Source: an uncultured Pseudomonadota bacterium (GTDB taxonomy: Bacteria; Pseudomonadota; Gammaproteobacteria; Burkholderiales; SG8-41). From it: 13,997 nucleotides of DNA. The notes under the pieces are model-generated. The model was not told the origin of the DNA. It ran no database searches and saw nothing but the letters and a program-made list of their open reading frames with translations. Of the stretch, positions 1-6,275 are shown one piece after another. How positions within the stretch are numbered: position 1 is the stretch's first letter; each line of letters begins with the position of its first letter. The position numbers and the translations under genes are program-made. The stretch spans positions 1-13,997 of the forward strand of contig CAMPGR010000102.1 in NCBI GenBank assembly GCA_946885605.1, given 5' to 3'.

Positions 1-1
1 C

Positions 2-1027
2 AACTGGGACTATCGCTATTGCTGGCTGCGCGATGCGACGTTGACGCTGCTCGCGCTGATGGGCGGGGGCTACTACGAGGAGGCGCGGAACTGGCGGGCG
101 TGGCTCGTTCGCGCGGTTGCGGGACGGCCGTCGCAGGTGCAGATCATGTACGGCATCGCGGGCGAGCGCCGGCTGCCGGAGTGGAAGGTGCCGTGGCTGC
201 CGGGGTATGCGCATTCCGCGCCGGTGCGCATAGGCAATGCCGCGGCGGCACAACTGCAACTCGACGTCTTCGGCGAGGTCATGGATGCTCTGTATCAGGG
301 GTGCAAGTCGGGGCTGGATACGTATGCACCGGCATGGGGCCTGCAGCGCGCGCTGCTGCAGCATCTCGAGAGCGTCTGGCAGCAGCCCGACGAAGGCATC
401 TGGGAAGTCCGCGGGCCGCGGCGGCACTTCACTTATTCGAAGATCATGTGCTGGGTTGCGTTCGACCGTGCAGTGAACATTCACCAGGAGTTCGGCAGCG
501 AGGGTCCCGTCGATCGCTGGCGCGAGCTGCGTGCGGAAATCCACGAGGAAGTGTACGCCCGCGGATTCGATCGCAGCCGCAATACATTCGTTCAAAGCTA
601 TGGCTCGAGCGCCCTCGACGCGAGCTTGCTGCTCATTCCCACAACGGGCTTTCTGCCGGCAACGGATCCGCGGATGCTCGGCACGGTGCGCGCCATCGAG
701 CGCGAGCTTCTGGAAAACGGCCTGGTGCACCGGTATCACACGCGCGAATCGATCGACGGCTTGCCGCCCGGTGAAGGCGCTTTTCTGCCGTGCACGTTCT
801 GGCTCGTCGACAACTATCTGCTGCAGGGCCGCGTCGAGGACGCGCGCAAACTCTTCGAGCGGCTGCTTGCGCTATGCAACGACGTGGGGCTGCTCGCGGA
901 GGAATACGATCCGGCGGCGCAGCGCCAGCTCGGAAACTTTCCGCAGGCGTTTTCGCACATTGCGCTCGTCAATACGGCGCTCAATCTCACTGAGCGGCTC
1001 AAGCCTGCTGCCGAGCGGGGACGGTGA
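2..1027 (+). CDS. Glycoside hydrolase family 15 (glucoamylase/trehalase-like), C-terminal part
   Basis: The reading frame is open from base 2, so the gene starts outside the window; 341 residues are visible of a family usually near 600. It opens on NWDYRYCWLRDAT, a hallmark of bacterial GH15 proteins, the start of the (alpha/alpha)6 barrel. Further on are a DEGIWEVRG segment (visible residues about 130-137) and EEYDP...GNFPQAFSH near residues 300-320. By family knowledge these two regions carry the catalytic acid and base glutamates, so the active site looks intact. GH15 enzymes hydrolyse alpha-glucosidic bonds in starch-like glucans or trehalose; the substrate cannot be read from this fragment. 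No signal peptide can be assessed. The next gene is convergent. Bacterial relatives often sit near trehalose synthesis genes, but that side lies outside the window. Confidence 0.9.
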   Translation, partial: NWDYRYCWLRDATLTLLALMGGGYYEEARNWRAWLVRAVAGRPSQVQIMYGIAGERRLPEWKVPWLPGYAHSAPVRIGNAAAAQLQLDVFGEVMDALYQGCKSGLDTYAPAWGLQRALLQHLESVWQQPDEGIWEVRGPRRHFTYSKIMCWVAFDRAVNIHQEFGSEGPVDRWRELRAEIHEEVYARGFDRSRNTFVQSYGSSALDASLLLIPTTGFLPATDPRMLGTVRAIERELLENGLVHRYHTRESIDGLPPGEGAFLPCTFWLVDNYLLQGRVEDARKLFERLLALCNDVGLLAEEYDPAAQRQLGNFPQAFSHIALVNTALNLTERLKPAAERGR

Positions 1028-1187
1028 GAGCGGGCCGCACCAAGCGCAAACCGGTATGAGCTGTGCCCCCGCCTTCCGGTGTTCCACGCACTGCGGTTTG
1101 CGCGCGCTGACCGGCCAGGAACGATGCTCTTCCAAAGCGAGCACCATAGCAGCAGCGTCCGCGTCAGGGGGCGGCTGCTTATTCTGA

Positions 1188-1637
1188 TCAGCGGCTTTGT
1201 TGCTGATCCGGTTTCTGCTTTGCGCCGCCGGCAGCGGGAGCGCGCTGGCTGCCGGGCGTCGAGCCCATCGCGGACGAGGCTTGGCCCTCAACCCCGAGTG
1301 CGGCGAGGGTCTGCTGGTCCAGCTTTCCGGTTGGCTTCAAGTTGGCCTGAGATTCCTGGAATTGCTTGATCGCCTGCTGCGTCCGCGGACCCATCATGCC
1401 GTCGACGGGACCTGGGTCAAATCCCTTCTCCTTCAAAGCCTGCTGGGCTTTGCGCACCATATCGGACGATTGCGCCTGCGAACCATCCTGCTGCCGCTGC
1501 ATGCTCTGCGACTGCGACATCGAGCGGTCCTGCCCCGCCTGGGACTGACGTTGCTGCGTCGCCGATTCGCCGGCTGCTGCATAAGCGCCCGCGGAAAGCA
1601 CTGCGGTAATGGCTGCGATAATGAGCTTGAACTTCAT
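1188..1637 (-). CDS. Secreted peptidoglycan-binding domain protein (PG_binding_1)
   Basis: A 149-residue protein with an N-terminal signal peptide (KFK, then a hydrophobic stretch, likely cleavage after AYA at residue 20), a Gln/Ser/Met-rich linker at about 24-57, and one PG_binding_1 domain at about 58-115. The domain shows the typical VRKAQQALKEKGFDPGPVDG and MGPRTQQAIKQFQ pattern, ending LDQQTLAALGV. The tail is again Gln/Ala/Ser-rich. It probably acts in the periplasm, binding cell-wall peptide stems; there is no catalytic domain. The start at 1637 is chosen because the signal peptide begins there and AAAGGAA lies about 7 bases upstream; the frame stays open further upstream without similarity. 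It converges on the GH15 gene. Similar small secreted proteins are common in proteobacteria, with no assigned role that I know of. Confidence 0.85.
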   Translation of the reverse strand: MKFKLIIAAITAVLSAGAYAAAGESATQQRQSQAGQDRSMSQSQSMQRQQDGSQAQSSDMVRKAQQALKEKGFDPGPVDGMMGPRTQQAIKQFQESQANLKPTGKLDQQTLAALGVEGQASSAMGSTPGSQRAPAAGGAKQKPDQQQSR

Positions 1638-1795
1638 TGCGGATTCCTTTCGTCGTGAGGTCGAGTTCCTGTTAAGGGAGGCACGTCGGAGCGTTGGAAA
1701 AAAATTCCGGAGTTGTGCAGCTTTTGCCTCCTGCGGGGCGCTCGAGGATAGCTTTAAGCGCCTATCCTGCTCACCCACGCAAGTTGCATACCTGC

Positions 1796-1963
1796 GGCTT
1801 CGCAACGCGCGGGATGCTGTTCTCCTGGTACGTATCGAGCGTTGCCAATTACAGCGAAACGTACGGCACGGTGGCCGCGATCGTGATCCTGCTCATGTGG
1901 TTTCTGGTTTCAGCCTATGCATTGCTGATCGGCGCGGAGATCGATGCCGAATTGGAGCAGCAA
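1796..1963 (+). pseudogene. YihY/BrkB-family membrane protein, C-terminal remnant
   Basis: In one forward frame the stretch LFSWYVSSVANYSETYG followed by a hydrophobic helix and LLIGAEIDAELEQQ matches the last transmembrane segment and conserved end of YihY/BrkB proteins (family pattern: FSWYV, Y..TYG, hydrophobic helix, GAE.NAELE). Full family members have about 280 or more residues and six membrane helices; only about 55 residues remain. Upstream in this frame there is no further similarity, and downstream the frame stays open without a recognisable end until it runs antisense to the hemerythrin gene. I see no convincing ribosome binding site before the fragment. I read this as the leftover 3' end of a deleted gene; edges are approximate. 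Confidence 0.65.
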
Positions 1964-2072
1964 AGAGAATCGAAACCGGTCGCAGGCCTCTACCCCGAAA
2001 CAGACGTGGGCGCTGAACCGCGCGCCTGCTCTTTGCGCGCGACAGAGCGCAGTGGATCCATGCTGCTACCCG

Positions 2073-3056
2073 CTACGCGTCTTCCCGGTGCGGGCTGTCC
2101 AGCCGGAAGAAATTGCTCTGCTTGCCGTCCTTGGTGTGCTGCTGGAAGAGGAACACGAGCTCCCGCTCGCGGAAGACGCGCGACCATGCTTCCCAGCTCA
2201 CGTGCTGCAGGCCGTTCTTGTAGCCGGGGAAGTCGAAAAGTAGCACACGCGGCCGTTCGGGATCGCCTTCGGGGGTTGTTGCCGGGATCGCGTTGCGCGC
2301 CGCGGCCCAAGCCTTGATCACGTCGATATTGCGGGTGGCGAGCGTCTGGCCCGGGTAATCCTCGGTTTCGTCCGGCGAGTGTATCCACTTGGCGCGCTTC
2401 GTGGACGGGGAGAGCTGGTCACCGTGTTCCTCCACAAACTGCTCGTCTTCCCCGGCACTGGACGCCGCACGCGATGAGGGGGACTGCTTTTCGGCGCTGC
2501 GGCTCTGCACGCCCTTTTCGGCGCTGCGGCTCTGCACGCCCTTCTCGGCGCTGCGGCTCTGCACGCCTTTCTCGGCGCTGCGGCCCTGCACGCCCTTCTC
2601 GGCGCTGCGGCCCTGCACGCTTTTACGCCCGGCCTTGTGGTCGAGCAGCTCCTGGCCCAGCGCCTCGAGATCGACGCCGCTCTTCTGGATCGTCGGGAAA
2701 ATCGCGCGCTCTTCCTCACGGATATGATGCCCGATGTATTCGCCGAGCACTTTCACCACTGCGTAGCGGTGCAAGCCGTCACCCGGGTGGGTTTCGAGAT
2801 CTTTGATGAGCTGTTTCGCCACGCCGTGCTCGACGCGTGCTTCCTCGACCAGTTCCAGGCCGTCGGTCGCTTCCCGCACGTAGGGATAGAACACCTCCTC
2901 TTCGATACGCGTGTGCAGCTTCAATGCGTCAACGATCTCGCGGCAGATCTTCTCCTGCTCGCTCTCGCTGCCGCTTCGTTCGAAACGCTGGAAAAGCTGT
3001 TGCACTTCACGATGGTCGTTCCGCAGAAGCTCGAGTGCGTTGGCGGATTTGCTCAT
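2073..3056 (-). CDS. Hemerythrin HHE-domain protein with repetitive linker and extra C-terminal domain
   Basis: A 327-residue protein in three parts. Residues 1-145 are a hemerythrin-like four-helix bundle; candidate di-iron ligands are His15, His48, Glu52, His77, His111 and Glu115. Residues 147-191 are five copies of a nine-residue unit, VQ(G/S)RSAEKG, followed by a polar, probably disordered stretch to about 220. Residues 222-320 form a separate domain (KWIHSPDE; IKAWAAARNAIPAT; LLFDFPGY; VSWEAWSRVF; LVFLFQQ; SNFFRL), resembling a small conserved domain I recall from other proteobacterial proteins, without known function. HHE proteins bind oxygen, nitric oxide or iron; cytoplasmic location is likely, as no signal peptide is seen. 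A strong GGAGG sits six bases before the ATG. The gene is divergent from the 227-residue gene across a 188-base gap. Confidence 0.9.
   Translation of the reverse strand: MSKSANALELLRNDHREVQQLFQRFERSGSESEQEKICREIVDALKLHTRIEEEVFYPYVREATDGLELVEEARVEHGVAKQLIKDLETHPGDGLHRYAVVKVLGEYIGHHIREEERAIFPTIQKSGVDLEALGQELLDHKAGRKSVQGRSAEKGVQGRSAEKGVQSRSAEKGVQSRSAEKGVQSRSAEKQSPSSRAASSAGEDEQFVEEHGDQLSPSTKRAKWIHSPDETEDYPGQTLATRNIDVIKAWAAARNAIPATTPEGDPERPRVLLFDFPGYKNGLQHVSWEAWSRVFRERELVFLFQQHTKDGKQSNFFRLDSPHREDA
2484..2618 (-). repeat. Five tandem 27-bp repeats inside the hemerythrin gene
   Basis: Five back-to-back 27-base units, nearly identical, encode VQGRSAEKG twice and then VQSRSAEKG-type units three times (the last ends in Gln). 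The unit length is a multiple of three, so gain or loss of copies would keep the frame. Variants differ by a few bases, for example ggcCctg versus ggcTctg on the plus strand, which gives the Gly/Ser difference. The coordinates are codon-phased. Confidence 0.95.
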
Positions 3057-3143
3057 GATCGCCTCCGATTAAGTGCTGGGCGGTGTCGGTCGAACGTTCC
3101 GGCTCCCAGTGCGTTCGCGGGAGCAACGTACGACAAGCGCTAT

Positions 3144-3158
3144 GCCGGAAGTTCCGGC
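3144..3158. repeat. Perfect inverted repeat in the divergent intergenic region
   Basis: GCCGGAA-G-TTCCGGC has seven-base arms around one central base. It sits between the hemerythrin gene and the 227-residue gene, about 90 bases upstream of each start, where an operator could act on both. The sequence is GC-rich and short, so chance is possible. A second short palindrome, GAACGTTC, lies at 3092-3099. Confidence 0.3.
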
Positions 3159-3244
3159 GCCCGGCCGCTCCGGCAGCCTCGGACGGTGCGCCAGACTGAA
3201 CCTGGTTTTCGCCGCGTGCTCTATAGGAATCAGGAGGTGCGAAC

Positions 3245-3928
3245 ATGAGCCAGCAACCGATTACAGACACGCGGGACGATTCTGGCTTTTCCGGGAAACC
3301 GGACGATCCGGAGCACGACCAGGACAGCGATCCGCCGCGCACTGCAGTGCCGCCGGAGGGAACTCCCATGCGGGGTTCCCAGGTGATCCAGGAATGGCCG
3401 CAGGAGTCTCGGGAAGCAACGCAACTCGTCATCGATCAATATGGCGAGCCGGACGAGGCGACGAAAACGCAGCTTACCTGGCACCGCAAAGGGCCATGGA
3501 AGCGGATCGTCGCGACGACGTACTTCGTCAGGCACAACTCTCCGGCGCCCCATATCGATTGCGAGGAGTCGTTCATCGACTACCGGGTGCCGATCGACAA
3601 ATTCACCCCGCTCGCCGAATTCGACGGCAGCGTGGTGGCCGAGCGCACTGCGGGGGAAGTTTCGGCGCGTTGCCATGACGAACAGGCGAATTTCCTCGCG
3701 CTCAACCTCATGCACGACGTCGTGACAGGGAAGAAGAGCGTCCAGGGAGCGCGGCAATACTACGCGAAGGAATTTCTCGATTACCGCCGGAAGAAACCGA
3801 CGCCCTACATGGAACGCCTGCATTTTACGCCGGGGAGCGGGGATACCGGCGACCCCGACACACGGCTCCTTTCCGACGAGGACCTCGCGCGCGCGGTGGA
3901 AGAAGGCAAGCGCGCCGGCGGGTCGTAG
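3245..3928 (+). CDS. Conserved protein of unknown function, 227 residues
   Basis: I do not know a function for this protein. Residues 1-40 are polar and acidic with many Asp, Pro and Gly, probably disordered. The rest is a compact soluble region with conserved-looking blocks: VIDQYGEPDEAT, LTWHRKGPWKRIV, HIDCEESFIDYRVP, FDGSVVAERTAGEVSARC, and NFLALNLMHDVVTGKKSV. I recall this block order in uncharacterised proteins of other proteobacteria. There is no signal peptide or membrane helix. An AGGAGG about six bases before the ATG fixes the start. It is transcribed divergently from the hemerythrin gene, and its stop lies only a few bases from the decayed two-component fragments that follow on the other strand. 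Confidence 0.85.
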   Translation: MSQQPITDTRDDSGFSGKPDDPEHDQDSDPPRTAVPPEGTPMRGSQVIQEWPQESREATQLVIDQYGEPDEATKTQLTWHRKGPWKRIVATTYFVRHNSPAPHIDCEESFIDYRVPIDKFTPLAEFDGSVVAERTAGEVSARCHDEQANFLALNLMHDVVTGKKSVQGARQYYAKEFLDYRRKKPTPYMERLHFTPGSGDTGDPDTRLLSDEDLARAVEEGKRAGGS

Positions 3929-3934
3929 CCGGTT

Positions 3935-4030
3935 GGAGCGCAACTCCGTCTCCATGCCGAAGAGGCGAATTCCGTCCGGCACATCCGCGCCGAGATCCAC
4001 GCCCTGCCTTTCCGCCTGGAGGACGTAATC
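3935..4030 (-). pseudogene. Sensor histidine kinase fragment
   Basis: On the minus strand one frame reads VLQAERQGVDLGADVPDG and then IRLFGMETELRS. This resembles the stretch just before the N-box of QseC/TctE/PhoR-type kinases, where a family protein would continue into NLV.NA.RYTP. Here the match ends at ELRS, a few bases short of the stop codon of the facing gene. The fragment begins just after the stop of the response-regulator remnant, in another frame, which is the usual regulator-then-kinase order. About 32 codons remain of a protein normally above 400 residues. The match is short, so it is less certain than the regulator remnant. Confidence 0.5.
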
Positions 4031-4032
4031 GC

Positions 4033-4197
4033 TTACCGCGCCAGCAGCTCGTCAAGATCGAAGGGCTTCGTCAGGTAATCGTCGGCGCCGCCGTCCAATC
4101 CGGCCCGGTTGGCCACCCCGTCGCTCGCCGTGATGATGAGACCCGCGATGATGGCGCGTCCGATCATCGGGTCATCTTCGACTATGAGTGCCCGCAC
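4033..4197 (-). pseudogene. Response regulator receiver with the middle deleted (QseB/TctD-like)
   Basis: A 54-codon frame begins GTG, CGG, GCA and encodes [19 protein letters not shown], the classic start of an OmpR-family receiver with its acidic pair (Asp8, Asp9). It then continues in frame with [11 protein letters not shown] and [23 protein letters not shown] before a TAA. The second half is the end of a receiver: the Thr of the fourth strand and the Lys of KPF are kept. Roughly 55-60 residues between, including the phosphoacceptor aspartate strand, are absent, and the whole winged-helix DNA-binding domain is gone. An AAGAGG sits about six bases before the GTG, so it may still be translated. 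Too short for the track of long frames but clear by eye. A functional microprotein is possible but unlikely. Confidence 0.8.
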
Positions 4198-4267
4198 GTG
4201 CACCTCTTGAGTCGCCTGCAGAAATGTCCGGCGAAACGCCCCTTTTTACAATTTGCCCGCTGGCCGG

Positions 4268-4285
4268 CGATCCGTGACCGGATCG
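4268..4285. repeat. Short inverted repeat between the regulator remnant and nfeD-like gene
   Basis: CGATCCG-TGAC-CGGATCG, seven-base arms with a four-base loop, lies downstream of the NfeD-like stop and upstream of the response-regulator start. On the minus strand no T-run follows it, so it is not a standard intrinsic terminator. It could be a weak hairpin or a leftover operator. Apart from this I see nothing in 4198-4333. Confidence 0.25.
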
Positions 4286-4333
4286 TCGCAAGTTCCGTGC
4301 CCAGAAAAAGAGCCGCCCAGGAACGAACGTTAG

Positions 4334-4729
4334 CTAGCTTTCCACAGGCTCGACGACCAGGGTGAGGCCGTGACATGCCCTGACGCGCACTTTCTCGCCT
4401 TTATCGATTTCGCGCGACTGCGGGGACAAGTGCGCGTTCCATAATTCCCCCCAAACTCGCACTGTACCGGCCTTCTCGATACGATGGAGCGCCACGCCGG
4501 TAGCGCCTTCCATACGGTATGGAAAGGGGCTGAGGCGATCAGGATCGTACGCGGGCCAGACGATTAGATAGAGCAGCGCATCTTTTGCGACCCACGCCCC
4601 CACGGCAGCCCAGATCGTCCACTGCGGCCAACCGAAATCACGCGCAAGCAGAAGCGCAAGAAGCATCGCCATCAGGATACCGGGGAGCTGCATGACCCAG
4701 TACCGTGCAAGCACGGCGGGCGACCCCAT
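4334..4729 (-). CDS. NfeD-like membrane protein with C-terminal OB-fold domain
   Basis: A 131-residue protein with two predicted membrane helices (about 14-30 and 36-58, the second containing WVAKDALLYLIVWP) and a C-terminal soluble domain at about 73-128. The domain shows the NfeD pattern GATGVAL, then AGTVRVWGELWNA, then IDKGEKVRVRACHGLTLVVEP. Short NfeD proteins usually partner with stomatin/SPFH proteins in membrane quality control; no such partner is visible here. Start choice is uncertain: ATG at 4729 is used, but a GTG at 4714 or the ATG at 4693 would give the same fold. No strong ribosome binding site decides it. The frame extends far upstream antisense to the protease gene without meaning. 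It is divergent from the M50 protease across 297 bases. Confidence 0.8.
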   Translation of the reverse strand: MGSPAVLARYWVMQLPGILMAMLLALLLARDFGWPQWTIWAAVGAWVAKDALLYLIVWPAYDPDRLSPFPYRMEGATGVALHRIEKAGTVRVWGELWNAHLSPQSREIDKGEKVRVRACHGLTLVVEPVES

Positions 4730-4842
4730 CCGTCGTTTATCTACCGGTTTCCCTGAGTCCACAGCCAGTGCATTGTTTCGCCAGCATGGGTCAAAAAAGT
4801 GTACGCGTTTTGCACGTAGGGCAGCTACAAGGGCGGCCGGTT

Positions 4843-4907
4843 CCTGTCTGCACAGGCCGCGATGCGCGGGCGCTTGCGGCACATGCGACGCAGCCAAGCC
4901 TGGCTTG
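4843..4907. promoter_or_regulatory. Two inverted repeats, candidate activator sites upstream of the sigma-54 promoter
   Basis: CCTGT-CTGC-ACAGG (4843-4856) and CAAGCC-T-GGCTTG (4895-4907) are perfect short inverted repeats. They are centred near -134 and -83 relative to a start predicted at 4984, the distance range where enhancer-binding activators of sigma-54 usually bind. The two differ in sequence, and neither matches a binding site I know, so this is only a suggestion. Confidence 0.25.
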
Positions 4908-4957
4908 AGTCCTGTCGGAAGGGCGCGCTTTAGGCCGTTCGCTGGGAAAGCGGGCGC

Positions 4958-4973
4958 TGGCACTCTTCTTGCG
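4958..4973 (+). promoter_or_regulatory. Sigma-54 type (-24/-12) promoter of the M50 protease gene
   Basis: TGGCAC-TCTTC-TTGC matches the RpoN consensus TGGCAC-N5-TTGC exactly, with the invariant GG (4959-4960) and GC (4971-4972) separated by ten bases. The predicted start near 4984 leaves a leader of about 43 bases that carries AGGAGG at 5014-5019 and the ATG at 5027. Its position in the intergenic region and its orientation support it. Sigma-54 promoters need an activator ATPase; none is encoded in the window. Confidence 0.7.
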
Positions 4974-5026
4974 CGTTTGCGAGGAATGGCCTTCGAGGGA
5001 AGCGACACCACGCAGGAGGCACGACG

Positions 5027-6232
5027 ATGGGATTTAAGCTGGCGCGTATTGCGGGTATCGACATATACGTCGATTGGAGCCTGCTCATCATATTTTTTCT
5101 GATCGTGTACGGCCTGGCGCTCGGCCTTTTCCCCGCCTGGCACCCCGAGTGGAGCGCGGGGGTCACCTGGTTGACTGCGATCTGCGCCGCGCTGCTCTTT
5201 TTCGCATCCATCGCCGTGCACGAACTCTCGCATGCACTGGTCGGGCGCTGGAACGGCGTCGTCATCCGGCGCATCACGCTGTTCGTTTTTGGCGGCGCCG
5301 CCATCATAGAACGGGAGCCCCATAAATGGCGGGCCGAGCTTTTGATGGCGGCCGTCGGACCATTGACCAGTCTTGTGCTGGCCTTCGGCTTCCTGTTTGC
5401 CGCCGGCGCATTCGTGCCGGCCGAGCAGCTCGATCTCACCCGGCCGGACGAGATCATTCGGCAGCTCGATCCGCTCGCGAGCCTGCTGCTGTGGGTGGGT
5501 CAAGTGAACTTGATGCTCGCGGTGTTCAATCTCGTGCCCGCATTTCCTCTGGATGGCGGACGCGTGCTGCGTGCCATCCTTTGGGCGGCGACCGGGAGCC
5601 TGCGGCGCGCCACCCGCTGGGCTTCGCTGCTCGGCCAGGCTTTCGCATGGGTACTTATCGCGACGGGCTTCCTCATGATATTCGGGGTGCGGGTGCCCGT
5701 GTTCGGCACCGGTCTCATCGGCGGCCTGTGGCTCGCCTTCCTCGGATGGTTTCTCAACAACGCCGCACTGATGAGTTACCGGCAATTGCTGACCCGCGAG
5801 GCGCTCGAGGACATCCCCGTCTCGCGGCTCATGCAAACGCGGTTTGAAAGCGTGCCTCCCGATACGACCATATCGCAACTGGTGGAAGACCACGTGCTGC
5901 GCAGCGGGCAGCACGCGTTTCCCGTGGTGAGCGATGACCGGCTGTTGGGCATGGTTGGCCTGAGCGACATTACCAAGGTGGACCCCAAGCGGCGGGCGAC
6001 GACCACCGTAGCGGAGATCATGACACCAGCGGAACGGCTCGTATCAGTGGCCCCGGACGACGACGCCTTCGAAGCGCTGTCGCTGCTGGCCCAGCGCGGG
6101 CTCAATCAGCTTCCCGTCGTGCGGGACGGGCGCCTCCGCGGCTTGCTCCGCCGCGAGGAAGTGATGAGCTGGCTCGCGCTGCACGAAGAACCGGCCGCGA
6201 CCGATATCCGGGTGCGCGAGCGGCCGGCGTGA
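5027..6232 (+). CDS. Site-2 protease, M50 family, with two CBS domains
   Basis: A 401-residue intramembrane zinc metalloprotease. Residues 1-250 are hydrophobic, with several membrane helices. The zinc site is HELSH at 65-69 (His65, Glu66, His69), and the third ligand is Asp176 in FPLDGGRVLRA. Two CBS domains follow at about 263-320 and 327-385; in this family they sense adenine nucleotides or otherwise regulate the protease. The architecture is that of the SpoIVFB/Rip3-like branch without a PDZ domain. Such enzymes cleave membrane-bound regulators such as anti-sigma factors; the substrate here is unknown, and no anti-sigma factor lies nearby. AGGAGG seven bases before the ATG sets the start. 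Control is probably sigma-54 dependent. The PPC-domain gene follows after 43 bases and may be co-transcribed. Confidence 0.95.
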   Translation: MGFKLARIAGIDIYVDWSLLIIFFLIVYGLALGLFPAWHPEWSAGVTWLTAICAALLFFASIAVHELSHALVGRWNGVVIRRITLFVFGGAAIIEREPHKWRAELLMAAVGPLTSLVLAFGFLFAAGAFVPAEQLDLTRPDEIIRQLDPLASLLLWVGQVNLMLAVFNLVPAFPLDGGRVLRAILWAATGSLRRATRWASLLGQAFAWVLIATGFLMIFGVRVPVFGTGLIGGLWLAFLGWFLNNAALMSYRQLLTREALEDIPVSRLMQTRFESVPPDTTISQLVEDHVLRSGQHAFPVVSDDRLLGMVGLSDITKVDPKRRATTTVAEIMTPAERLVSVAPDDDAFEALSLLAQRGLNQLPVVRDGRLRGLLRREEVMSWLALHEEPAATDIRVRERPA

Positions 6233-6275
6233 GCGGGCCCAAGGCGAGATGTTTTTAACCGGGCAGGAGATAGAC

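Noticed and set aside
1028..1187. Possible extra gene or remnant between GH15 and the peptidoglycan-binding gene
   Set aside because: I looked through the frames on both strands and found no recognisable motif; AGCAGC and GCTGCT can pair at a distance but do not make a convincing terminator.
2484..2618. Possible CRISPR-like repeat array
   Set aside because: The 27-base units are directly adjacent with no spacers, lie inside a coding frame, and translate into a regular nine-residue repeat.
4730..5914. Long minus-strand open frame continuing upstream of the NfeD-like gene
   Set aside because: It is antisense to the M50 protease, has the low-complexity His/Arg/Gly/Glu-rich look of a shadow frame in GC-rich DNA, and shows no domain. 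Only the part from 4729 down resembles a protein family.
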